DNA of 64,000 nucleotides from contig NZ_CP032100.1 in the NCBI RefSeq assembly GCF_003544815.1, forward strand, positions 806,001 to 870,000, written 5' to 3'. This DNA comes from Arcobacter suis CECT 7833. GTDB taxonomy: Bacteria; Campylobacterota; Campylobacteria; Campylobacterales; Arcobacteraceae. The notes beneath the pieces are model-generated. The model was not told where the DNA came from and did no database searches. It saw nothing but the letters and a program-made list of their open reading frames with translations. Below are positions 28,615 to 37,056 of the stretch, piece after piece. Each line of letters begins with the position of its first letter. The first letter of the stretch is position 1. The translations under genes were made by a program, and so were the position numbers.

Positions 28615-31293
28615 ATGAATATTGATTATGCAAAACATTCAGCCCTTTTAGTGGATAAAATACCAGATGTAAGCTATTATAAAAGAAAATTATCAGAGTT
28701 AAGCATTCAGTGGAATACCTTGAATTTACTAAATCAAGTTAATGAAGGTGGAACAAGTATAGAAAATACACAAGAAGAGTTTGCAAAATTAACAGAAGTT
28801 TTGATTAAGAATTTGACAATAGAATCTTTAAAACAGTTATCAAATGAATTAAATTCTAAATCACAAGTTGTTGTTGATATTGTAATTAGAAATCTTTTTG
28901 AAAGAACTGCTGATATTGGCTTTTTAGCAACTGATGATTCTATAAGAGAATTTATAAATAAAAGTAAAACTTTATTAAAAGATGAACTTAAATTTACTAC
29001 TTTTACAGAGAAAAATAATGCTTGTATAGTTTGTCCTGAACCTTTTGTTAGTGAATGTAAAAAAGGTAATAATTCAAATGAAATGAAATTGCTAAAAAAT
29101 ATTCTTTGTAAAAATAATGATCCCACACAAAAAGATAAACTAAAACAAGAATTATTTGGACTAAAAAAAGAGATAAAACAGAGATTTGAAGAGTATATTT
29201 TAAAATATAGCGTTTATTATGATGTTATATTAACTGATACTTTAGGAAATGTTTTAGTAAATTTAGATGACAATAATAAAATCACTAAAACAAATGATTC
29301 TGTTGTTCAAGAAGCAATAAATAGTGAAATGGATTATGTTGAGAAATTAGGCAAAAGTGATTTAAGAGCAGATAAAGATTCTATTCTTACATACTCTTTT
29401 AGAGTTACTCAAAACAATGACAAAAACTCAGAAGTAATAGGTGTATTGATATTATGTTTTGATTTTATTGGTGAAATGCAAAGTGTATTTTCTGCTTTAA
29501 GACAAACTAATGAAAATTTAAATCTTATGTTATTAGATAAAAATGGTTATGTGATTTCAACAAGTAATAAATTTAATATGCCAATAGCTACAAAAATAGA
29601 AAAAATCTTAGATAAAGATTTTGATATTATTGATTTTTGTGGGAAAAAATATTTTGCCAAAAGTGCTAATACAAAAGGTTATGAAGGATTTTTTGGTTTA
29701 GAATGGTTGGGTCATATTATGGTTGGAATTGATGAAGCTTTTACTAAATCTCAAAGTAATATTTTAAATAAAATCGATAAAGAAATACTTGATAATGTAA
29801 TGCATTCAAGTTCATTGTTTTCAAAAGAGTTACAAGAAATACCAATTATTGCAAAAAAAATACAAGATGATTTAAATCGTACAGTTTGGAATGGTAATTT
29901 AAAACAACAAACTAATATTGCAAAAAAGTTATTGCTTCAATTATCTATTATTGGAGAAGAAACAAAATCAGTTTTTAATCACTCAATTGATACTTTACAT
30001 GATACGGTTTTACAAACAATACTTGATATGGTATCTTTTCAAGCATATTTAGCCATTGATATTATGGATAGAAATTTATATGAAAGAGCAAATGATTGTA
30101 GATGGTGGGCATTAACACCAAAATTTAGAGAAATACTTTCAAAAGAGTTCTGTGAAGAAAAAGATATATCAAATATTTTGGCTTATATAAATGGTTTATA
30201 TACCGTATATACTAATATCATTGTATATGATAATTCTGGGAAAATCATCGCTGTTTCAAAAAAAGAGTATGGAAATCTTGTTGGAAATATATTAAATGAA
30301 GAGTGGCTAAATGAATCTTTATTGATGAAAAATAGTCAAATGTATCGTGTTTCAAAATTTGAAAAAAGCAAATTATATAACAACGAACATACTTATATTT
30401 ATAGTTCATCTATTCTTTCTTCTAACAATAAAGAAGTTGTTGGTGGAATCGCAGTTGTTTTTGATTCATACCCACAATTTAAAGCAATATTAAATGATAT
30501 TTTACCTTCTGATATTAATAGTTTTGCATTGTTTGTAAACAAGGATAAATCTATAATTTCATCTACTAAAGATGATTTGATTATTGGTTCATTAATTCAA
30601 ATAAAAGATGAATTTTTTAATCTTAAAAATGGTGAATCACATTCAGGAATATTAGAATTAAATAATAAATATTATGCAGTAGGTTCAAGATGTTCCTTTG
30701 GTTATAGGGAATACAAAATAAATGATGGATATAAAAATGATGTAATTTCTTTGATATTTACATATTTGTGTGATAAAAAAGAGAGCAATATAAGTAATAC
30801 TTTTAAAATATTTAATCAAGTAAGTTATGAAAAAGATAATACTTCTATTGTTGAATATGGAACATTTTTTATTCAAAATTATTGGTATGGAATAAATACA
30901 AAAGAGTTAGTTGGTGCTGTTGGAATTGAACAATTACAACATAATAAACAAAATGAAATTATTGCAGGTAGAACATTTTATGAAAATGAATTAGTAGAAG
31001 TTATTGATTTGCATAAATATTTAAACATAAAAAATAGTGAAAATGAGCAATAACAAATAGTGATTTTAAGACTAGATGATAAAAATAAAACCTCTTTTAT
31101 AGGAATAATTGTTGATGCTTTAGGAGCAATCGTAGAAGTTCCATCTTCAAATATACAAAAAGCTGAATCTTTACATTTTAAAACTGATTATTTTGTAAAA
31201 GAGATATGTAAACCACCAAAAGAAAATAACACTCTTTTATCTATTATCGAACCAAAAGAGCTTTTGAATAAACTTTGGGAATATCATAAATAA
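28615..31293 (+). pseudogene. Cache-type sensor fused to CheW, split by an in-frame TAA
   Basis: The frame runs 812 codons to TAA at 31051-31053 and then continues in the same frame for another 80 codons to 31293. Order: helical region with NLFERTADIGFLA (~90-120), Cys-rich segment (CIVCPEPFVSEC), Cache-like domain (~195-370), a second helical block repeating the same motif (NLYERANDCRWWAL), a second Cache-like domain (~510-690) and CheW (~735 on: YGTFFIQNYWYGI). The TAA falls in the middle of CheW; the rest of CheW (GIIVDALGAIVEVP) lies beyond it. The protein likely tuned chemotaxis signalling; truncated, it may not bind CheA. A sequencing error is possible. Confidence refers to the interrupted-gene reading. 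Confidence 0.75.
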
Positions 31294-31323
31294 AAAAGAT
31301 AAGAAGTTAAAACCTCTTACTTT

Positions 31324-32472
31324 TTATTTTGCTAGATTTAAAATCTCTTCAAATACTTCTTTTGTGTAAATTTCACCAACCCCAAAATATTCAGCATTTC
31401 CAAGCCCAACTTTTATAATTTCTTCAAAATTTGATTCATTTAAACCAAATTGAGATAATTTTGTAGGAGTTCCTATTTTGTTAAACCAATTTTCTAAAGC
31501 TTGAATTCCTTCTTGTGAAGAGTATAATCCAAAAATTTCATTGGCAAATCTTTCAAATTGAATGCTATTTTTTGAATAATACCATTTCATCCAAGCAGGC
31601 ATAATTACAGATAAACCAGCACCATGAGGAACATTATAAAGTGCAGATAAAATATGTTCTATCATATAATTTGGATAAGAAAAATCTTTTGTTCCAATAT
31701 ATGTTAAACCATTTAAAGCACAAGTTGATGCCCAAGCAAATTCAGCTCTTGCGTCATAATTATTTGGATTTTCTATTAATTTTTCAGTAGTTTCCATAAC
31801 TGTTTTAATAATAGATTCAATTTGTCTATTTATAAATGTAGGTTGAACAGATGCTGTAAAATATCCTTCAATACAATGAGCAATAATATCAGCTGCTGAA
31901 TAAACCAAATAATCCTTTGAAACTGTATTCATAAGTTCTGGATTAATCACTGAAACTTTTGGATAAAGATGAGCTGATTGAATAGCATATTTTTGGTTTG
32001 TTTTTTCATTTGTTACAACTGCTCCACAGTTCATTTCACTTCCTGTTGCTGCAAGTGTTAAAATATCAAAAATCGGAAGAGCATTTTGTACTGTATTTTT
32101 TCCAATAAAAAAATCCCAAACATCACCATCATATAAACTTCCAGCTGCTATTGCTTTTGAACTATCTAAAACAGAACCTCCACCAACACTTAAAATTGCA
32201 TCAACTTTTTCTTTTTTTGCAACTTCAATAGCTTCATAAACCTTTGATAAAACGGGATTACTTGTGATTCCTTCAAACTCTATATATTCAATATTATTTT
32301 CTTTTAAACTTTTAATTACTACATCAAAAAGACCATCTTTTTTGATTCTATCACTTCCAAAAGTAAGTAAAACTTTTTTAATATTAAAAGGTTTTATATA
32401 TTCACCTATATTTTTTTCTTTTTCTTTTCCAAACTCTATTTTTGTTGGGTTGTAAAAACTGAAATTTTCCAT
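31324..32472 (-). CDS. Iron-containing (group III) alcohol dehydrogenase
   Basis: The 382-residue protein resembles YqhD/butanol-dehydrogenase enzymes: NPTKIEFGKE at the N-terminus, cofactor loop SVGGGSVLDSSKAIAAG, AATGSEMN, and metal-binding histidines in AADIIAHCIEGYF and NVPHGAGLSVIMPAW. Such enzymes reduce aldehydes with NADPH. AGGAG lies upstream of the ATG. It follows the MFS gene by 17 bases, so the two probably share an mRNA. Neighbourhood with an AraC regulator and an aldo-keto reductase recalls the yqhC-yqhD-dkgA set of E. coli. Confidence 0.9.
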   Translation of the reverse strand: MENFSFYNPTKIEFGKEKEKNIGEYIKPFNIKKVLLTFGSDRIKKDGLFDVVIKSLKENNIEYIEFEGITSNPVLSKVYEAIEVAKKEKVDAILSVGGGSVLDSSKAIAAGSLYDGDVWDFFIGKNTVQNALPIFDILTLAATGSEMNCGAVVTNEKTNQKYAIQSAHLYPKVSVINPELMNTVSKDYLVYSAADIIAHCIEGYFTASVQPTFINRQIESIIKTVMETTEKLIENPNNYDARAEFAWASTCALNGLTYIGTKDFSYPNYMIEHILSALYNVPHGAGLSVIMPAWMKWYYSKNSIQFERFANEIFGLYSSQEGIQALENWFNKIGTPTKLSQFGLNESNFEEIIKVGLGNAEYFGVGEIYTKEVFEEILNLAK

Positions 32473-32489
32473 TTTTTTCTCCTAATTTT

Positions 32490-33674
32490 TTATTGTTTTT
32501 TGTATGTATGAAAAGCTGTAATACTAGCCATTAATGTTGCCATTGCTAATATTATCGCACTAAATACAAAGGTAATTTCAAATCCATATATATCAAAAAG
32601 TAATCCACCAAATGCAGCACCTAAAGTTATTGCTAATTGAATAATTGCAACCATTAATCCACCTCCAGCTTCTGCTTCATGTGGTAAAACCTTACTAAGC
32701 CAAGTCCACCAAGCAACAGGAGCTGAAGTTCCTAAAAATCCCCATAGAGCCATCAAAATAAATATGACTGTTATGGAGTGAGCAAAATAAATAAGCCCAA
32801 TAACAATCAACATCATTAAAAATGGAATAATGATTAATAAACTATAAAGCCTTGTTTTTAAAACATCTCCGATTATAAAAGTTCCAATAAGCCCACCAAT
32901 TCCCATAACTAATAAAATTAAAGATAACATCTCAAAATCAACTTTTGTTTGTGTCTCTAAAAAAGGACGAAGATAAGTAAAAAGAGCAAATTGTCCCATA
33001 AAAAAAAGCATTGTTGAAAGCATTCCTAAAGTTACTTTCCATTGTTTTAACAGTTTAAATACACTACTCAATTTTGGTCTATGCCCATAAGTATGTCTTG
33101 ATGGAAGTGATGGCATAGATTTATATAACCAAATAAAAGCAATAATTGCAATGGGAACAATACAAAAAAATGCACCTCTCCAACCAATAATTCCTCCTAA
33201 AAAACTCCCAAGTGGTGCTGCTATCATTGTTGATAAGGCATTTCCACCATTTAAAATTGCCAATGCTTTTGGAACTAAATGTGAGGGAACTAACCGCATA
33301 ATAGTTGCTGCTGACATTGACCAAAAACCACCAATACAAATTCCTAAAAGAGCTCGTCCAATCATTAAAATCATAGCATTTGGAGCATTTGCCACAATAA
33401 CACCTGATATTCCCATTAAAATAGTAAAAAACAGCAATACAGTTCGTCTATTTGTATGTCCAATTATTGAAGTTAAAAAAAGACTAGTTACTAATGCAAA
33501 CAGACCTGAAATTGAAATAGATTGCCCAGCATATCCCTCTGTTATAGTTAAATCTGTGGCAAGAGGTGTTAATAAACTAACAGGCATAAATTCGGATGCC
33601 ACTAAAACCATGGCACATAAAGACATTGCCCAAACTGCACTCCATAAAGGAGTTGTATTTTCATTTTCTTTCAT
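32490..33674 (-). CDS. MFS efflux transporter (DHA1/NepI-like)
   Basis: The 394-residue protein has 12 predicted helices and the drug:H+ antiporter-1 pattern: ASEFMPVSLLTPLATDLTI in helix 1, the loop 2-3 motif GHTNRRTVLL, and GRALLGICIGGFWSMSAA in helix 4, which is typical of the NepI/AraJ/SotB group. Substrate cannot be told. AAAGGTC is close before the ATG. Confidence 0.85.
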   Translation of the reverse strand: MKENENTTPLWSAVWAMSLCAMVLVASEFMPVSLLTPLATDLTITEGYAGQSISISGLFALVTSLFLTSIIGHTNRRTVLLFFTILMGISGVIVANAPNAMILMIGRALLGICIGGFWSMSAATIMRLVPSHLVPKALAILNGGNALSTMIAAPLGSFLGGIIGWRGAFFCIVPIAIIAFIWLYKSMPSLPSRHTYGHRPKLSSVFKLLKQWKVTLGMLSTMLFFMGQFALFTYLRPFLETQTKVDFEMLSLILLVMGIGGLIGTFIIGDVLKTRLYSLLIIIPFLMMLIVIGLIYFAHSITVIFILMALWGFLGTSAPVAWWTWLSKVLPHEAEAGGGLMVAIIQLAITLGAAFGGLLFDIYGFEITFVFSAIILAMATLMASITAFHTYKKQ

Positions 33675-33719
33675 TATTGACCTTTGAAAATTTATAAATT
33701 ATTTATGTAAGATTAAAAT

Positions 33720-33744
33720 TACAAGAAGAGTTTTTCTTCTTGTA
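33720..33744 (-). terminator. Hairpin after the cyclophilin-like gene
   Basis: A 9-bp stem (TACAAGAAG with CTTCTTGTA) followed on the reverse strand by ATTTTAATC lies between the cyclophilin-like gene and the MFS gene. Confidence 0.5.
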
Positions 33745-33754
33745 TGGTTAGGAA

Positions 33755-34204
33755 TTATTCTAAATCGAAAGTAATTTTTATATCATCACTTCCAAGTGTT
33801 TGAGCTAACATATTAGGATTATCAATTTTTCCAACTTTTGTATATTGATAGTTAGTTGAAAAAGTTTCATAAAAAAGAACTAAACTATTGTCATTCCATA
33901 ACATTAAATCACCAGAATTAATCATTTTTGGGCTGAACTTATCCATAGAAAAATTTTTAGAAAAATGAAAATATTTTTCATTTTTATTCAAATCAATCAT
34001 ATTAAGTGATATGGGTAACATTCTTTTAAACTCTTTAGCTGTTTCATTTTCAAACAAAGTTGCAACAAATACCTTTGTTCCTATGATTAATTTTATTTTA
34101 TTATTCATATTGATTTCTTTTTGTTCTATTTCATTTGCCATTACCGTTGTAAAACCTTGTATAAATAGAAACAACCCCAAAATAATTGAATATTTAATTT
34201 TCAT
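33755..34204 (-). CDS. Exported cyclophilin-like fold protein
   Basis: The 149-residue protein has a signal peptide (~1-23, ending VMANE) and a ~115-residue domain with KIKLIIGTKVFVATLFENETAKEFKRMLP and GDLMLWNDNSLVLFYE, the pattern of the bacterial cyclophilin-like family. Members often sit beside oxidoreductases or flavodoxin-type genes. Function unknown. Confidence 0.75.
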   Translation of the reverse strand: MKIKYSIILGLFLFIQGFTTVMANEIEQKEINMNNKIKLIIGTKVFVATLFENETAKEFKRMLPISLNMIDLNKNEKYFHFSKNFSMDKFSPKMINSGDLMLWNDNSLVLFYETFSTNYQYTKVGKIDNPNMLAQTLGSDDIKITFDLE

Positions 34205-34222
34205 GTTTTATTCAAAAATTCA

Positions 34223-35371
34223 TTAAATTGTTGCTACATCAATAACATATCTGTATCGAGCTTTTTTATTTTCTACATTTTTCCAAGCTTGATTTATTTC
34301 ATCTGCTTTTATGATTTGTATTTCAGGTAAAACATTGTTTTTTGCACAATAATCAATCATCTCTTGAGTTTCTTTCATTCCACCAATTAATGAAGCATTA
34401 AAATTAACTCTACTTACAGATAGTCCAAGGTTATTTAGAGTAATTTGAAAATTCTCAGGCATTCCAACTTGTGTAAAAAAACCATAAGGTTTTACAACAC
34501 TTGCATATGAAGCTACATCAAATTGATAAGGAATTGTAGAAATCATATAATCCATTTGTCCTTGGTATGCTAAGAATTTTTCTTTGTTATCCACAACAAT
34601 TACTTCTTTCGCTCCAAAAGCTTTAATATCTTTTACTTTATCAGCACTTGTAGTAAAGGCATAAACTTCAGCTCCTTTTGATACAGCCAATTTAACAGCC
34701 ATATGTCCTAATCCTCCAATTCCAGCAACAGCAACTTTATCACCTTTATTAATTTGGGCTTTCATAATTGGTGAATAAGTTGTAATTCCTGCACATAAAA
34801 GTGGAGCTGCTTTCTCAAAACTTAAGTTATTTGGAATATGTACCGCAAAATGGTTATTTACAACAATATGAGTTGAATATCCTCCTTGAGTAATTTTTGT
34901 AGGTTCTCTTTCATCTGCATATCCATAAGTAAATTTTGTACCATCTTCATATTGTTCTTCTTCTCAAGTAGTACAACCATCAACCATACAACCAACTCCA
35001 GCTCTATCACCAATTTTGAATTTAGATACATTTTTGCCAATAGCAGTTACAACTCCTACGATTTCATGTCCTGGAACTTGAGGATATTGTTGTTTTCCCC
35101 AATGTCCTTTTTCTTGATGAATATCTGAGTGGCAAATACTTGCAAATTTGATTTCAATTAAAATATCATTATCTCCAACTGCTCTTCTTTCGAAGGTCCA
35201 AGGTTTTAATATTCCCGATTCATCAAAAGCAGCATAAGCTTTTGTTTTTATATAATTATTCATTTTTGTTTCTTCCTTTGCTAAAACTTCGCTGGATTTA
35301 AAAAGAACTAAACCTGCACCAATCATTGCTGAATTTTTTATAAACTCTCTTCTTGAATCTTTGTTTTTCAT
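34223..35371 (-). pseudogene. Tat-exported zinc alcohol dehydrogenase, split by an in-frame TGA
   Basis: Start ATG 35371 follows AAAGGA. The protein has a twin-arginine signal (DSRREFIKNSAMIGAG), the MDR N-terminal catalytic domain (CHSDIHQEKGHWG and PGHEIVGVV with the catalytic Cys and His/Glu) and then a TGA at 34964-34966. The frame continues unchanged to 34223 with the rest of the enzyme (FTYGYADERE, AAPLLCAGITTYSP, AVAGIGGLGHMAVKLA Rossmann motif). The TGA falls where homologues carry the structural-zinc Cys loop, which is also shortened. A truncated product would lack the cofactor domain. Sequencing error and selenocysteine are alternatives; I see no hairpin after the TGA. Confidence 0.8.
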
Positions 35372-35436
35372 TTTTAATCCTTTAGTATTATAATGCACAT
35401 AAAAAAATCTGGCTAGAATATTAATCCATACAAGAT

Positions 35437-35476
35437 GCCTAATTCTCTAAAAAGATAAATTTATTATAAATTAGGC
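35437..35476. promoter_or_regulatory. Inverted GCCTAATT pair between the araC-type gene and the dehydrogenase
   Basis: GCCTAATT (35437-35444, extending to GCCTAATTCTCTAAA at 35451) and AATTAGGC (35469-35476) face each other 24 bases apart, 66 bases upstream of the dehydrogenase start. The right arm overlaps the end of the regulator gene. Confidence 0.6.
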
Positions 35477-36382
35477 AATTTTTTCTTTTGAAGAAGTAAC
35501 ATAAGTTTTAGGAGATACTCCAAACATTCTTGTAAATTCTCGACTAAACTGTGAGGGACTTTCATAACCTACCATATATGCAGCTTGTGAAATTTCTATA
35601 TTTCTCACCATTAAAAGCTGTTTTGCTTCTTCAAGTCTAAGTTTTTTTTGAAACTGAATGGGAGACATAGAAGTAACTGTTTTAAAATTTTGATATAAAG
35701 ATGATTCGCTCATTTGAATTAAATCAGCTAATTCTTTGATATTGAGTTTTTCACTAAAATTGTTTTTTATTTCACTAATAGCTTTAACAACTTTATTTGA
35801 TGTAGTTCCATCCATTGCAAATTTATTTAAAAAATAGCCACTTTTATCATTTACTAAAGTATATAAAATCTCTTTTATTATAAAGGGTGATAAGTAATTT
35901 ATATCTTCATTTGGTTTATCTAGTAGTTTAACAAGTCTTGAAATTGGCTCATATAATCGTAAGTTTAAATCATCAAAAAAGAGACCTTTTTCAGATTTCT
36001 TTTGAAACAGAAGTTTATCTGGATTTGTATTTTTCAAAACCTCATAAATATCTTCAATTTTAAATCTTATTCTTAATGACATATAAGGCTCAATTTGTGA
36101 AGCTTGGGTTATTTTTACATTAGCAGGAACATGAGCTGATGAGAGTAAATACTCTTTGTGATTATATCCATACATTTTATCACCAAAACCTACAGCTTTA
36201 CTTCCTTGTAAAATAATACATAAAGATGGTTCATACATAACACTTGTACTAAACTCAGAAGGAACACTTGAAAAATAAAAATCTAAACAAGATATAACAG
36301 ATTGAACACTGCCATTTAAATCGTATTTGTTTTTAATAAAATCAATCAAATCAAATCGATATTCATCTAAATGTTTGTTCAT
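35471..36382 (-). CDS. AraC-family transcriptional regulator
   Basis: The 303-residue protein has an AraC_N-type effector domain (~20-190, with PSLCIILQGSKAVGFG) and a C-terminal double HTH (~200-300: LNIKELADLIQMSESSLYQNFK and AAYMVGYESPSQFSREF). This domain pairing is that of YqhC, which senses aldehydes and activates yqhD and dkgA. Here the same enzyme types lie on both sides, so control of aldehyde/alcohol enzymes is a fair inference. Confidence 0.88.
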   Translation of the reverse strand: MNKHLDEYRFDLIDFIKNKYDLNGSVQSVISCLDFYFSSVPSEFSTSVMYEPSLCIILQGSKAVGFGDKMYGYNHKEYLLSSAHVPANVKITQASQIEPYMSLRIRFKIEDIYEVLKNTNPDKLLFQKKSEKGLFFDDLNLRLYEPISRLVKLLDKPNEDINYLSPFIIKEILYTLVNDKSGYFLNKFAMDGTTSNKVVKAISEIKNNFSEKLNIKELADLIQMSESSLYQNFKTVTSMSPIQFQKKLRLEEAKQLLMVRNIEISQAAYMVGYESPSQFSREFTRMFGVSPKTYVTSSKEKIA

Positions 36383-36467
36383 AAAATTTCCTTGAATTAA
36401 ATATTGAAGTTTATTTTATTATATAAAATAACTTAACAAAACAATATAAAGATTCTCTAATTTATTT

Positions 36468-36515
36468 GCCTAATTCTACAATTTATATAAAATTTCTATA
36501 TTTAGAGAATTAGGC
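36468..36515. promoter_or_regulatory. Inverted GCCTAATTCT pair upstream of the aldehyde oxidoreductase operon
   Basis: GCCTAATTCT (36468-36477) and AGAATTAGGC (36506-36515) face each other 28 bases apart. The longer TTTAGAGAATTAGGC (36501-36515) is the exact complement of the 15-bp element at 35437-35451. Confidence 0.65.
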
Positions 36516-36559
36516 AAGTGATTTGTAAAATTGTTCTATTGGAAAAGTTTGTATTTATC

Positions 36560-36565
36560 TATAAT
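36560..36565 (+). promoter_or_regulatory. Candidate -10 element (TATAAT) of the oxidoreductase operon
   Basis: TATAAT lies 35 bases before the ATG at 36601 and about 45 bases after the right arm of the GCCTAATTCT pair, a spacing compatible with activation from upstream. Confidence 0.45.
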
Positions 36566-36600
36566 TAAAATAGATAAAAATTTTATAGAAGGAAGAGAAT

Positions 36601-37053
36601 ATGAATTATGTAATTATAAATAATAAAAAATATGAATTAAAAGATATTCCACAAGATACGCCAATTTTATGGGTATTAAGAGATTATTTAAATATGACAG
36701 GAACAAAATTTGGTTGTGGAGTTGCCCAATGTGGAGCATGTACAGTTTTACTTGAAAATAAAGCAATACGAAGTTGTTCAACTCCTATTAGTGAGGCTTA
36801 TGAAAAAAATATTACAACTATTGAAAATAAAGAAGACAAGGAGTTAAAAGCTTTACGAATTGTATGGCGGGAACATGATGTTGCCCAATGTGGATATTGT
36901 CAAAGTGGACAAATAATAAATGCAGCTGGACTTTTAAAATCAAATGCCCATCCTTCAAACGAAGAAATCAAAGAAGCAATGAATGGAAATATTTGTAGAT
37001 GTGGAACTTATAACAAAATCTTAAAAGCTGTAACAACAGTGGCAAAAGGATAA
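36601..37053 (+). CDS. [2Fe-2S] small subunit of a molybdenum aldehyde/isoquinoline oxidoreductase
   Basis: The 150-residue protein has both iron-sulfur motifs of the xanthine-oxidase family small subunit: CGVAQCGACTVL (~40-51) with a later Cys, and QCGYCQSGQ plus NICRCGTYNKI (~100-143). It passes electrons from the Mo site of the large subunit. Length equals IorA-type subunits. GAAGGAAG precedes the ATG, and the large subunit begins three bases after its stop. Confidence 0.92.
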   Translation: MNYVIINNKKYELKDIPQDTPILWVLRDYLNMTGTKFGCGVAQCGACTVLLENKAIRSCSTPISEAYEKNITTIENKEDKELKALRIVWREHDVAQCGYCQSGQIINAAGLLKSNAHPSNEEIKEAMNGNICRCGTYNKILKAVTTVAKG

Positions 37054-37056
37054 AAA

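Noticed and set aside
31060-31293. Independent small gene starting at GTG 31060
   Set aside because: It is in the same frame as the preceding gene, completes its CheW domain and has no ribosome binding site.
34964-34966. TGA read as selenocysteine
   Set aside because: No hairpin follows and this dehydrogenase family is not known to use selenocysteine; a nonsense or deletion event is simpler.
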